NCBI GenBank assembly: GCA_016801845.1
Contig: CM028907.1
Coordinates: 24,203,598 to 24,267,597 of the forward strand
Length of the DNA stretch: 64,000 bases
Reading direction: 5' to 3'
Source of the DNA: Polydactylus sextarius
Lineage: Eukaryota; Chordata; Actinopteri; Polynemidae
The notes beneath the pieces were generated by a model. The model was not told where the DNA came from and ran no database searches. It saw only the letters and a list, made by a program, of their open reading frames with translations. Made by a program: the position numbers and the translations under genes. Positions 1-12,876 of this stretch are shown piece by piece; within the stretch, counting starts at the first letter, position 1; every line of letters starts with the position of its first letter.

Positions 1-2122
1 AGTTCAACTTCTGGACCAAACTGTGACAAGAACCAGGATTAGGACAGATGTTCACAACAAACATGTTTTGGAAAAAGACTTGGCAGGACACTTTTGAAAA
101 GATATGGGAAGTGTTGAATGTGTTTGTTAAAAGTATTGATCTAGCAAATGACAATGAAGAGGAACAAGTCGTCAGTTGTGTAAACCTTATAACAAGATGA
201 ATTAATTCAAATACCCATAACTGTAATAAGTCATTTAATTATTATTAAAGAAAATGTCAATAAATATATTTCTATTCTACACCATTTACTGTTACTTCAT
301 AAAAAAGCAACTGTTCTCATAATTATGAATTCTATGAATTATATTCAACTGATGTAAATAATGATTAGATGCAGCAGAAAAATCAAATACAACGCGTCAA
401 AATCACACGTGCACATTTATTAGAAAGTGGAATTTGATTTTTTTTTTTTTATTTTTTTTGGAATTTGATTGAGTACGATTTTAAAATCCATCAAATCAAT
501 TTATTCTCCAACGAATCAAATATGACAGAGGGTTCGATTCTACTAAATGTCAGAACACAGTGATAACTGCTGCTCAGTTTCCTGCCGACCAGAACCACGT
601 CTTCACACGTGACTTCAGCAGCAGACGAGAGACGTGGTGAAGTTTTCGGGGTTTCGTTGATGGATCGGATCGTCACGGTTTCACAGGGACGACTTTACTC
701 ACACGTGTCTTATTCAAACACAGAGCGACTCAGTCGAGGCTTTAAACAACATTTAGAAGGGAAAATCAGACAAACGTTTAGAGAAAAAAAGAAAGTAGGT
801 CCTCGCTGCGTCTGGCTGCTCAGACGGGCCTGGGGAGACGACCACATGGGGGCCGGCGCTGAGTCTTAATTGAATGGAGCTGATGTGGTTCCATTAATCA
901 GTAATGGGGAGCCTTGCTGGGCTCAGCCACCACACACCGCGGCGAAGGAGGAGCGGGGGGAGGAGGGTGGGGGGCTCCTGATGGGGCCTCTGACATTTTC
1001 ACAGCAGTCAGTGTGTGTATATGAAAAAACAAGAAGGGGGGCTGGTGTCTCAGGAGTAAAAGGTTGGAAATGAGGAAAATCAATTCTATCAAATGTTTAC
1101 TGGGAATCTGGGAGATGGAGATGCTGCAAGACTTTCTCACATTTTAATAATAATGATAATAATAATTATGAATAAAAATCGAAAACAATGAAGCAGTGAT
1201 TGTTTGTCTAAATGTTCTTCACACATATTCAGACACAAAAACTCACCAGCAGCGTTGGTGAGTTGTTTTTGAGGCTTACTCTATAAAAGACTTCAATGAT
1301 GTATTCATTTTTTACTTAGAAACTACTGCAAAAGTAATTTTCTTACTTAATTATTGACCAATCAGCTAATAATTAATCAACTAATTGTTCCAGCTCGGTA
1401 AGGAGACGTGAACCATTTATTGACTGATTGGATTCTATTTTTATTATGTCTCTTTAAATTCTTTCAGTTAACAACTCGGAGTAAACTGTGATCAGAAAGT
1501 TAAGAAACTGTTATTCTAGTTTTCAACGGGTTCTATTTTTATTTATGGGTTTTATTTCATGTCTGACGGTTTCAAAATTGGACACATGAGACTCAAACAT
1601 TTTTCTTTGCTTCTTCCTGGTTCAGTTTGTTTGTGTCGTTTGACTTGTATTGATGTTTTATTGAAGTCATTTATGGGATGTACTTTGGTTTTCATTGTAT
1701 TCATTCATTTTTGCTCTCAAGAAAACAGCAGCATCTAAACTGAGCTGCTCTTTTTGATCAAGACTGAGGAAAAATGTTCCAGTGTTACATCCAGTTTCAG
1801 TGAAAGTATTTCATTCTGTTTTCTCACCTCATTTAGAACATGCAATCTCCTTTGCACTGCATAATGGACTAAATGTGGAGACATACTGAAGACGTACGTG
1901 TTAACGCGCGCTGTGGTAAAAAAAAAAAAAAAAAATTCAATATCTGTTTAATAAAGAAAAAGAGCGGATGCAGAAAAAAAAAATGAGGTCAGACCTCCTG
2001 AAGAGAGCGACCAAATATTCAACATCACTATTCTCAAATTCAGTCAGACACAGACCATGAACAACCATATATGTGCAAATGAGCAGAGTAAGAAACCACA
2101 CACACACACACACACACATGAC

Positions 2123-2199
<77 letters not shown>

Positions 2200-3340
2200 T
2201 ATCTAAAGTGGGAGTCCTTTTGGAGCCTTAGGCACAGTATGAGAAATAAATATTTGATAGGAGGATGACCTACTTCCTGTGCTCTGAAAAGTTATTTGTC
2301 TTTTTCTGCCTCCATCCACTGAAGACGCATCTTTCCTCAGGCCCTGCAGCACAAACCATGGAGAGAGACAGAGAAACAGAGAGAGAGAGAGAGAAAGAAA
2401 GGAAGGCAGAGCTAGAGGAGAGGTGAGCTTCACAGAGAATAAATGTTGGAGTTTAAGCTCCTCAGAGACAGAGACAGGAAGTCAGCAGCTAAAAACCACC
2501 TCATTGGCTGAATTACACCTTTAAAAACATCATCTTATAGCTGCTGGTTGAATAACAGACGTGAATCAGTGACTAGGCGTAAAGAAGAGAAACTTGAGAT
2601 GTCGGTAACTTCAACTTGAAGACTTTTTGAGACCTGACTATAATATTTTTACATCTTTTTTGTGACATTTTTGACAGTTCTGACGCCTCACGACACTCTG
2701 ACATGTAACAACATAGATATAGTACTATGATATCTTAGCCTTACTGTACTGTGATGGTTTCATAACTTTTCTGACAACATCCTTTTTTTAAATAACTTTA
2801 CTGTGATGATTTATAATATTTTTGACACCTTGTTGTCTTAGGACAGTTATACTTACTGCATGTTTAATGGCATAGTTATTGGACATGTTGGTATACCTTG
2901 TTTTTTTGCTTTACTATGACATTTTCTTTTAATTTATTATGTTGTTACTATGGTTCATCATTATTTACGACATGTTTATGCCTTAGTGTACAATAAGTCT
3001 TTTACGTCATATTAAACTACCACATTCTTATGAATATTTCATGACATGTTACAGTGTAACCTTTATATTATATCATATTATATCATATTAAAAGATTCAT
3101 TCTGTAACTTTGTTTAGCTTTACCAAGCTGCGATGTTTTAAACATCTGCTCCTGTTATGTCATGTTGACGCCTTTATGAATGAGAGTGAAAGACGCTGTT
3201 ATGCTCTAAAGAACTGATTCAAAACCTTTAGGGACCTTCCACTCCAGAGGGGTCAGAGGTCAAGTGTGAGCATTAGAAGTGTTTGATATCAGAGCAGCAG
3301 CCAATTAAATAAATGGAGACAAAGCAATACAAAGGAGAGC
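1..3340. other. Intergenic sequence downstream of lcor
   Basis: No coding exon is supported here. The only open frames are short and patternless. The stretch contains T runs near 440, a CA/TA microsatellite at 2097-2196, a GA-rich patch near 2375-2400, and a short tandem of about 10 bp (3064-3092, ATATCATATT-like). Sequence around 790-930 is less simple than its surroundings and includes TTAATTGAATGG and TCCATTAATCAG, homeodomain-like cores. Confidence 0.5.
2097..2196. repeat. Compound (CA)n(TA)n microsatellite
   Basis: CA 2097-2118, a short interruption, CA 2128-2168, then TA to 2196. Purely seen in sequence. Confidence 0.97.
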
Positions 3341-3345
3341 GACGT

Positions 3346-3369
3346 TTTATTTTCACAACAAAATTTATT
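3346..3369 (-). terminator. Distal candidate poly(A) signals (two AATAAA)
   Basis: Two minus-strand AATAAA hexamers lie 18 bp apart (3369-3364 and 3351-3346). They are followed on the minus strand by TTTGTATTGCTTTGTC, a good U/GU-rich downstream element. A/T homopolymer-rich sequence begins on the gene side. This fits the end of a minus-strand transcript, most simply a long lcor 3' UTR. Confidence 0.4.
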
Positions 3370-3592
3370 AGAAGAATAGTGGTTTTGAAAAGAAGGTTCT
3401 AGCATCCAGTGAATACTACCTTACACAACATTACAGCTGAAATGTGTGGCAAAAATGGCAATTGTCTTTTTTTCTATTTTTCTTTTTTACCAAATTGAAT
3501 ATAACATAACCAGTAAAATATTTTACACATGCACAAAGACAGATCTAATCAGCGTTGCCTGATGTTCAATGCAAAATGAAGTTAAAGTTATT

Positions 3593-3685
3593 AAAAAAAA
3601 AAAAAAAAGACTGTAGGAAATCAAATCAATCTTTCATCTTTTTGTCGAAAAAATAAACTAAAAAAAAAAAAAAAAAAAAAAAAAA
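3593..3685. repeat. Two A homopolymer tracts
   Basis: A runs at 3593-3608 and 3661-3685, the second preceded by another A-rich patch. On the transcribed minus strand these are long U runs near the distal poly(A) signals. Confidence 0.9.
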
Positions 3686-6600
3686 TCAAAGACATTATCT
3701 GACAATTTATTATTCATTAGCCCGATTCAGAAAATTAGATTTTGCATTCAAAACAGGGAGAGAGAAAGAGAAAAATAAAATAGTGCAGTCAATCAAAACT
3801 AAAACCAATTTTTGTGATCCTTGTTAAGTGCTCATTTACACGGACATCGATAATAATAAGCCTAGAAGAATAAAAGTCCAACTCACAAGGTACAAAATAA
3901 GAACGAAAACAAAAAAATTTTGTACATAAATAAAACTACAATATGAGAAAATATTTTTTAAATTATACATTTTTTTGTCAAACTGTAAACAGTAGATATT
4001 GAAAAAATGAGGTCCATTGGGGTATTTGGAGAAACTGTGTGTAAGTGTGTATACGTGTGTGTGTGTGTGTTTGTAAGAGGTACAGTCCAGGTGGGACCAA
4101 ACCGTGAAAAGGGGGCTTGGGCGTCCTGAGCATCGGCACAGCGCCCCCTAGGGCCCGCTTGACTGAAGGAATGAGGTATATCGTCAAACCCAAAAAACAA
4201 AATCTCAGTGGTAGAAGAGGAAAAAACAATCAAAAGAGAAAAGCCCAGCAGGCCCTGTGTTGGGGCGTTCAGCCACCCGTTAAGAACCGAGGTGAGATTA
4301 CGAAACGTTAGAAACCTCAGCAGGACACAAATAACCCAAAACTGAAGAAATGAAACAATGAGGTTTGTTGTTTTAACCCAAAACTAGAGTCCAAACCCCT
4401 GGACGACACTTCCAGCGTCTATCCAAAAATCACAAGCTGTTTCCGAACCAATCAGAGCTATCGCTATCACAACATAATCATTACTACCAAAACCACCATA
4501 AGGAATGTAGAAAAGTAATCGCAAGATTCTTACAACATGAAATACAACTTACTTCTGAAGAGTCTTTACACAGTTCTCACCAAACATCGCTGATTTGATT
4601 GTTGTAAGAGGTACAAAATTTAGGCAAAATTCAAAATACGCTCCCGTCATCCAGACCACGCCAATAAACAACCGAGTTCGCAAACCATTAGTTCTTGGTG
4701 AAAAACAATAAGTTTACAGGAAACTTCAAAAAACCTCAGCGGAGGTTTTTTGAACGGTTACGGCGGAGAAGAGCGGCGCCACGCTCCTGGACTGATGCTC
4801 CACACAGAGTAAAAGCCAATGGCACTTGATGTAAAGTTGGAGGAGAGAGCGTGAACAAAGACTCAGCGGCTCTGGACCGAGAAAAAGATTGACATTCATA
4901 AAGGTACGAAAAATATTTAAAGTATTTGGAAAAACAGAGCATAGACAGCAAAAGAAAATAAAAGAGCGAGTTAGTCCCATGAGAAGAACGTAAAGCAATG
5001 TAACTCTGAGGGCGGGAAAATCGGCTTCTGATCGTTAAAAAGATTTTGGCGAGAATTTAAGTCTTCATAGGAACAGATTATTGAAAATAAACCGTAGGTT
5101 AAGGTTCATCACTGCTAGGCCTCGGTGTAGATTAAGTACCTGAATAAGAGTGAGAGCAGTGTTGTCGAGGGTCCCTGAGGGTGTTTGGGTAAAATGTCAT
5201 TTGGGTCTGCGAGGAGAGAGAGGCTTTTTCCTGCAGACAGCCAAGATACGTTTAGAGATGAAATTCTTCCAACTTGTACACTGTTCCATTGATTTACCAT
5301 AAGCGCACAGGTAGATTAAGAAAACAAAAGTAAGAACTCAACGGCTAAAGTAGTGGAACAACTGAGGAAAATCAAAAAAGAGCAAGCGTTTCACATTATT
5401 TCTTACACAGTCGCTCAAATTCACACTCATACACACTTTTTTTTTTTTTCCACTTTTTTTGTTACTTTACACGAAGAAAAAAATGATTGCAAAAGAGCTG
5501 TAGCCAAAAAACCACTATGAAAGCTGCTGCAGTGACAAACAAACACCTTAGGTGCTCCTTCTCAGGAAGGGGATTTTTTTTTTTTTTTTTAATCTTAGGG
5601 GTAATATTTCATATTCAAAACATCAGAATCTGTCCTGCGGACGACAAAAAGAAAGATCTGAAAAGAAAAAAAAAACCCAAAAAAAAAAACAAAAAAAGCG
5701 CTTTTGGATTAGCCAGCCTCTTCCAACAAAAGGACTGATACAGAGGTATGTACACCAGCATGCAAAAATATCGAGAGGGTCAATGTTCATGAAAGAAAAG
5801 CGTTTCCAGCAAACGCTCCAGAGACACGTTTACTGACGACTTCCTGTCGGCATCTGCAGAGAACCCGAACAGGACCGTCACCATCACCCCGCCCCTCCCC
5901 CACCCGCGTCCCTCCCTCCACGATTTCCTTCGGTTAAAACAGTCTTTTACTTTTCTAGACATAAAAACACACAAACTGCTCTGCTTCAGTGCCTTCAATA
6001 TACAGTTCTACCTCACCTGTGAAAAAGACAGGCAAGGGTTGATGGGTAAAGCAGTTCTATATACACAACCGTCCTGAAGAACCTCCCCTCCCCCACCCCA
6101 CAATGCAATGTGACTCTTAACGCAAGTCATCTTCATAAAATGTACTGTCTTTACAGCGTCCGCTTTAGAAAAAGGAAAGAAAAAACAAAACAACCCATAC
6201 CCCACCCCTTTCACAGAATCTGGCTTGAAAAAACTACAACTACACTTGATCCTAGTTTCACTACATCTTCTGTTAGCAAAAAATCAAAGAGAAAAGAAAG
6301 AAACAAAAAGAAAAAAATCAAGTCGCCATGCCCCTTTGCCCTATGCTACATCATGGAGAAATACCAAGCAAGATTAGAGTAAGAAAACAAACACCAAAAG
6401 CAACGGAGTGAGTGATTTTACTGAACATACTGCACTGGACTTCTGTATTGTTTCCCTGAATCATCAATGGAAAAGGCTCATCCTCTTCCTTTTTCAAGAT
6501 AAAAGTATATGACATTAGAGATTTTTTATATTTACATATGCATTTGTGTTTGTGTCTGCGTGTGGGGCTTGTATAGGTATATCTATGTGCACATATAGAG

Positions 6601-6764
6601 TATTTCTTATTCTTAAATATGTATAGTTAAATTAGAGGTTAGTTGTGTTTGTGTTTTTTTGTTTTGTTTTTACATTCAGTTTTTAACAACGATAAAGAGT
6701 ACATAAGTAGATAAAGAGGTATGCGAACGGAACAACGCGGGGACTGTGTGGTTTCAAGTGTTCC

Positions 6765-6767
6765 GCG

Positions 6768-6799
<32 letters not shown>

Positions 6800-6829
6800 T
6801 GGCCTTCGTTCTTTCAAGCAAACCCACTA

Positions 6830-6860
<31 letters not shown>

Positions 6861-7093
6861 AAAAAACCCAAAACAAAGCAAAAAAAAAAAAAAAAAAACA
6901 AAAAAAAACAAATCAGAAGACAGGAGGATTTTTGTTTTTCTTGTGTTTCTGTTTTTCCGTGAAAACCCGTCATTAGCGCTGCATCAAACACGTCTTGGAA
7001 AAAAACAAAAATCAAAATGAACGCGAGGTGGGCTGAGAAAGGTTCGAGACCAATAACGTTCGTAAATAAAAAAAAAAAAAAAAAAAAAGAAAG
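6765..7093. repeat. Cluster of T and A homopolymers
   Basis: A T run at 6768-6790 is followed by A-rich tracts with ACAA interruptions at 6836-6912 and a further A run ending near 7093. It generates long but meaningless Lys/Phe-rich open frames. Confidence 0.9.
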
Positions 7094-7455
7094 AAAAAAA
7101 TGAATAGAACACACATGGGAATGTTGTATAAAAAAGCTATGGAACCTCCACTGGGCTACGGACTGCATAGCAAAAAGAAGCAGAGAGAAATGTGGAAAAA
7201 CCAAAGGAGGACAGGAGATAAAAATGTCCTGGAGATGAGTGTTGATGGACAGGATCTGACAAGATGTGGAGGTTGTCAAGGTTACATGGATTTCTTTTCT
7301 GAGGTATTCTGTGTTGTACTTTTTTTTTTTTTTTCATCTTCTTTACATTTTTGCACACCAAGATGGAAAACATTATCAAAGACTGAAAGAAAGAACAAAC
7401 ACTCAGCATTGCTTTCCCAAACGAAGATTCAAAGTCAAAGTGCTCGAGATTTTTT

Positions 7456-7553
7456 TTAAAGTTTTTTTTGTTGTTGTTGTTGTTTGTTTGTTTTGTTGTT
7501 TTCTTCTTGTTTTTTTGTTTTTGTTTTTGTTTTGTTTTTTTTTTGTCTTTTTT
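7456..7553. repeat. T-rich tract with TTG repeats
   Basis: TTG units and T runs (TTTTTG spacing) continue for about 100 bp. On the minus strand this is an A/CAA-rich tract. Confidence 0.85.
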
Positions 7554-8727
7554 TCACGAGCAGCTTTCCTTATTTTTGACATTTGGAAAGGCAACAGTCC
7601 CAAGTCTTACAAGTTATATTTCCAGAGGACCAACGAGGTGGAACGTTAAGTGAGCTCGCTATGAGCCTCCCCTGCTTAGAGTTATTCATATTTACAATCC
7701 TTGCTGTTTATAAAGCACTGAAAAAAGTATTTGGCTGAAAATAATGTACAGAATCAGTCAAAAATAATAAAAAAGGCTTTTTAAAGACCCTTTAAATGAT
7801 GTTCTGGCTCTTATGAGTCATCTCTAGCCAGATGAGAGTGAGGTGTTTCCACAAAAACTTTCCGAACAGTTTCTGTTTGGCAGTAGAAACTATCTACATG
7901 ACATTTAATCTTATGTACTGTTTGACAGAATATTTATTTCACCTGCCAAACTTCCTGACTGAGGAACTGAACTCTGATATCCGCTCACCGAGAGCTGGTC
8001 TGTCTAACCCCGACTATCGATCGCACTCATGAGCCAGCGTTCAGCTCGACTATAAATACACCAGGTTATCTGCATGTAGTGTAGACTTCACCACAGAAAA
8101 AGGTAACAGAGAAGGTACGGCGGTCGTCCCAAAGACACCTAAGTTTTAATTCAGAACATGTCAAAGCTTGAATCACGGCGGAAAAAGAAGCTACGAGAGC
8201 ATCACAGCAATGCACTGGTGACAAAACACAACCCTGCTCACTGGCTGATTTTTTTTTTTCATCGCATTTTTCCATTTTTAAACACAGAAACTATAAGTTA
8301 AACCCGAGCCCGTTACCCTGAAACATGAGAACAAGAGATCAGAGACATCATACAACATTAACGGCCAAACCTTTAAAATATTGAGTCTCTTTTGTGGAGA
8401 GACTTCATGAACATTTCAGCAAGGCTTAAATATTAACCAACTGCCAAACATGTATGTAGTATGCAGTATGTCATGTGTAGTATTTTTTTTTTTTCCTTCT
8501 GTTGGAAACACTTTTTGATATTTAGAGGAAAAGTAGCTTCTCCCTTGTTAGTGAAAGAACCTCAAGCTCTGACTTTAAAAAATCGGCAACTTCCACAAAG
8601 CCTCTGTGAAAAGATAAGAGAGACAGAGTAAATTAATGGTGGGGGCTCAGAAGATACAAACCCCGAGAGGTGGCAGTGAAGACTCAAGTCACAGGGGAAT
8701 GAAATGAGAACCACGAGTTTTCCAAAA

Positions 8728-8756
8728 AGAAGAAGAAGAAGAAGAAGAAGAAGAAG
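8728..8756. repeat. (GAA)n trinucleotide repeat
   Basis: About nine AGA/AAG units in a row. Confidence 0.95.
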
Positions 8757-11700
8757 CTCTGGGCTTCTGTGCAACGCACCTGAGAAAGGTAAAGACTTTA
8801 GAGCGTTGTGTCTGTGAGGTCAGGTTTTTGGCTGCAAGTTAATCTCTGACAATAGTGTTGTGTCGATATGTCGAGCTTCAAACTTTTAGTTAGCCTGATG
8901 AGGTTGAGTCGTTTTTAAAATCATTTCCAAGGAATCTAACACTAGCTAGCATAGTTCCATCAATCCATCCATTAGCTACAGCGCTTATCGTTTGAAGGTT
9001 GTGGGCTAACTCACTTATTAATCAAACTTCCACTTGAGTAAAGTCACTGATGTCAGAATTCTGGAACTAGTTGTCATTTTAACATTTTGCCAATGATTAC
9101 AACACAAGTTGAACTCCTCAGGCAAAAAGCCAACTCAGTGTTAACATTAGCCCCTGATGCTAATTGCTAAAACTAGCTAGATTAATGTTGTCATGGGTTT
9201 GTCTTGAGACAAAGGTGTAGATGTTTAGCTGAAATGGATTTCTGTCCTTGAATTCAAAGTCCTGTTTATTTGATTGACCAAACAGCAGATACAAAAAGTG
9301 TAAAGAGCAAAAATGCCAGATCTGGGGCTGGATCTGGGGGCTGCCCAGGAGCAAGACCATGTCTCATGGGAAAAACGCCGGCCTGTCAGGCCTGCGGCAC
9401 TCACGCTTCACTGAGCAATGATGCTGCCAGGATGACACATAGATACAGTGCAGGAGAGGGAGGGAAGGGATGAGTGAGGTTTTTTTTTCCTTTTACTTCT
9501 TCGTCAAAGAAAAGTGACAACAAAATGTTTAGAGGTATGGAATGAATGCATGGCCCCGACCTCAGCAGGGCCCCTGCATCACAGTCCATCTGAGTGAATT
9601 TCACTTCTGAGTGACAAGATAATAAAGATGTGACAACATTTCTAAGAAGAGATTACAAATACTTGGAGGATGCTGTTGAGGTCTGACAAATCATCCAGCG
9701 AACCCTTCTCATCCCTCAGAACCCGGCCCTCCTGATCTCTGAAGAGTGTAAGGCCTGGAAATGCTATGAAATGCTTGTAACATCAATAAATGGGATCACG
9801 CTTTAGTTTTTAAATCAAACTTTGTGCAACCGTCTGATTCCTGAAGCAGTCGGCACCTGAAAGGATCCCAACGGGGCAAGTCCTCATAAGGAGACTTGAG
9901 GTAGAAGAAATAACAAAAGATCATCTCAGAGATGAGCAATGAGGCAGACAAATGCTCAAAGACGCCGTCACGGATGCAGAGGAAAGCGAGACGAAGATGG
10001 AGCCTTGAAAAAACTTTGAGCCTGAATAATCATCTGTCAGACGCAGCATCGACACATCAGGACTGGTGTTTTTGCAACAAGATGGCCTTGATTCTACTAA
10101 ATCTGCTTTTCTTTCCCCCTCAAACCACCCAGGATCACATAGGAATGCAGGAGATGAAGCAGCGTTTGCAGAGTTCAGAGCTGCAGAGACCAGCTGGTCC
10201 ATGCAGGTGGTTATAAAGGGCCAGACACACCTCCACATGGGAACAATGCTGTGAGATTGTCATGGCAACACATAAGGGCACCTCATGAAATGTACTCAGA
10301 CCAGATTTCCTCCACACTGCCCCTGCTTTTTATTTATTTCTTTAAAATTTCCCTCTCAACCTGTTTATCAGGTGTCTGGCGTGTCCCTAATAATTTCCTT
10401 TCTTCTCTTTAAGTGGTGTTCAGATCAGCAGCGGCACCTTTTCCGGCACCGGCACGGTCGTGAAGTGAAGCAGAATTTCAGCATCGTTCCATTAAAAGCC
10501 TGTTGTTTAACTGCGGCGTGGGGGTGGGGATGGTGACCTTCAGCGGCCTTTTATTCTTCTACACTTCTCTTAGATTTCCATCGTCCTCTCCACTCCTATC
10601 CACCTCCTCAGACCGCCACCATCTATCTGGCGCTCTGATTGGCCACCATCTGTAACGAGGCGGAGGGGTTGCGACGCGCTGCCAACCGACACTGTGAGCT
10701 CGTTGGAGGCGAGAACAGCCAGTGTGAGAAAATGTCTGGGAAATGAAGCTGACAAATTTGACAAAAGAATGTTGTTCTTGAAGCAATGTGGTTTCACACG
10801 TGGTTAAATTAGATGTGAATAAGTCACCAACCCTTAAAGATTAGGGTTGAGATTGTGATTAGAGTCTTTCAAAGGCACTCCAGCTTCCACTGATTGAAGA
10901 ACAACAAATATATAATCACTGATTCTTGGCAGCGCCGTCACACTGAGCGTCATTAAGCCGGTGGTCGTTGATAAAAGTGTGATAATTTGGAAAATAAATG
11001 TTAGGAATCAAAGAGGGGGATTTGAAAACATTCAGCCTGGATACAAGTGTTACTGGATTATAGGATTCAAGATCATTTTTACAAATATTTTAAGTCCAAA
11101 CCAGTGAGGTTTGTGTGTTATGATGGCTGTGAATCAGCATCGTTCCAGAGGCGTGTCTGGCCTTTTAAGCTCTCAAAGCTGCGTTTCTGAATGACGGCAA
11201 AGATGCCATTTTAACTGCGTAGCAAAGGAGAATCATAACTATCAGTGGACAAGATATTGTTGAGGTTTGACAGATCTTGTTCCAAGAAAGAAACAGTCGT
11301 CTTAGATGTGTAGATGATGGCAGATCCTGAACCTTAGTCCAAGACTGGGATTAACTCATTACGGACCAATGATCTTAACTACTCGGTGATGTTCTTTACA
11401 TTCCTGTAGCTTCTCTTTCTTTAAGCTTGTAATAGAGTTGCTATAGCCTTGAATGACCAGGATGCGACGCAGATACAAGACACAACATGTGAGTGATGGC
11501 AGAAGACCGAGACATCATCATCGTCGTCTCCGACAAATGAACCTGGCCGTGGGAATGCACAGAACATCATGTTCAGTCTTAAAAGGACAAAATGAAACAA
11601 AAGTGTTTTTTTTTTCACAGAGGCAGTGTCCCAGTGTACCAGATGAGAATCAGCCGGCGAGGCTGATGTTCTGCAGGCTGTGGACAAAACACACCCACCT

Positions 11701-11808
11701 GCTTCTAAAAGAGACACGGCAGACTCCCAACTTCATAATTATACATAACCCGCCCACACAAAGTGCGGCGGCTACCTGATGAAGGCAGGGAGAGTTGCTG
11801 TAGGTGCG

Positions 11809-11810
<2 letters not shown>

Positions 11811-11904
<94 letters not shown>
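11811..11904. repeat. Compound (AT)n(GT)n microsatellite
   Basis: AT from 11811 to 11864, then GT to 11904. If transcribed on the minus strand it would be (AC)n(AU)n. Confidence 0.97.
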
Positions 11905-11905
<1 letters not shown>

Positions 11906-12822
11906 TGCTCTTCCACAGCCGTATGTGCTAGAGAGAATACAGCATTGTATTCACAGAAAACCTGGCTTCTGTCTTCTTTTAAAGAATTTGTCTTTTCTTT
12001 TTCTATTTTTTTTTTATACGAAAACAAAGGAAGGAAAAGAAGATGTCATCTGAAATAACGACAGTACGAATGACGACGACAACAAGAAACGACGATTATT
12101 CAAAAAACTGCTTCCGTTGGTTCACATCTAAAAATCTGGAAACAAGCCGTACTAAAGATCCTGATTCTTCTTTGTTTGTTTGTGTGTTGGTGTGTGTGTA
12201 TCTGTAAGTGTGTGCATGTGTTTCTAATATACAATCAGCTGCTTTTTAAGTGGTCGGACCTGAGGTATAAATGACAACCAGATATGCAGCGTGACAGAAA
12301 AAGAGAAACAGAGGAAACCTCTCGGCAGAGAGGAGCATGGCAATCATATACATTATGGTTCTTTCTTTCCTGGTAGCCGCCGGCATCACGCACCATCCTG
12401 CGGCAGAATGGCACATCATGTGGCGTCTGCTAATTGAGGTTACAGTAGTTGCTGTTTGACTTTTTTTTTTTTCTTCTTTTTTTTATCATAGTTTCTGACA
12501 GTCTTTCACACAGAAGAAAAAAAATAAATCAAATAAAAAGAAACTAGAAAGCAAACAGAGAAATCGATTGGCTTACCTGAAGATGCAAAAACAGTAAAAT
12601 AAATACATATATTCATAGGTATAATGTATAGCTTTTCATTTTCATCACATAAAGGTACATTTTCCTTTGTGTGGGGTGGTTTTCTTTTTCTTTTTTTTTT
12701 TTTTTTGGAATGCAGTGTAAAAGGTTTTTCTTCTTAAAATACAGCAGATAAAGAAAGGTTAACTTGTCCACCTGTCCCTCAATCTCCCCTCTGGGTCTCT
12801 GATTTCTTTATGTGCGAGAAAT

Positions 12823-12876
12823 AATAAAAAATAATAATAATAATAATAAAAAAAAAAAAAATAAAAAAAAAAAAAC
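12823..12876. repeat. (AAT)n and A-rich tract
   Basis: AATAAT units with A runs. Confidence 0.9.

Noticed and set aside
5875..5935. C-rich patch in the candidate UTR as a CpG island or promoter
   Set aside because: Too short, few CpG, and surrounded by A/T homopolymers.
6830..7279. 149-codon minus frame rich in Phe
   Set aside because: Composed mainly of A/T homopolymer translation; no domain or splice context.
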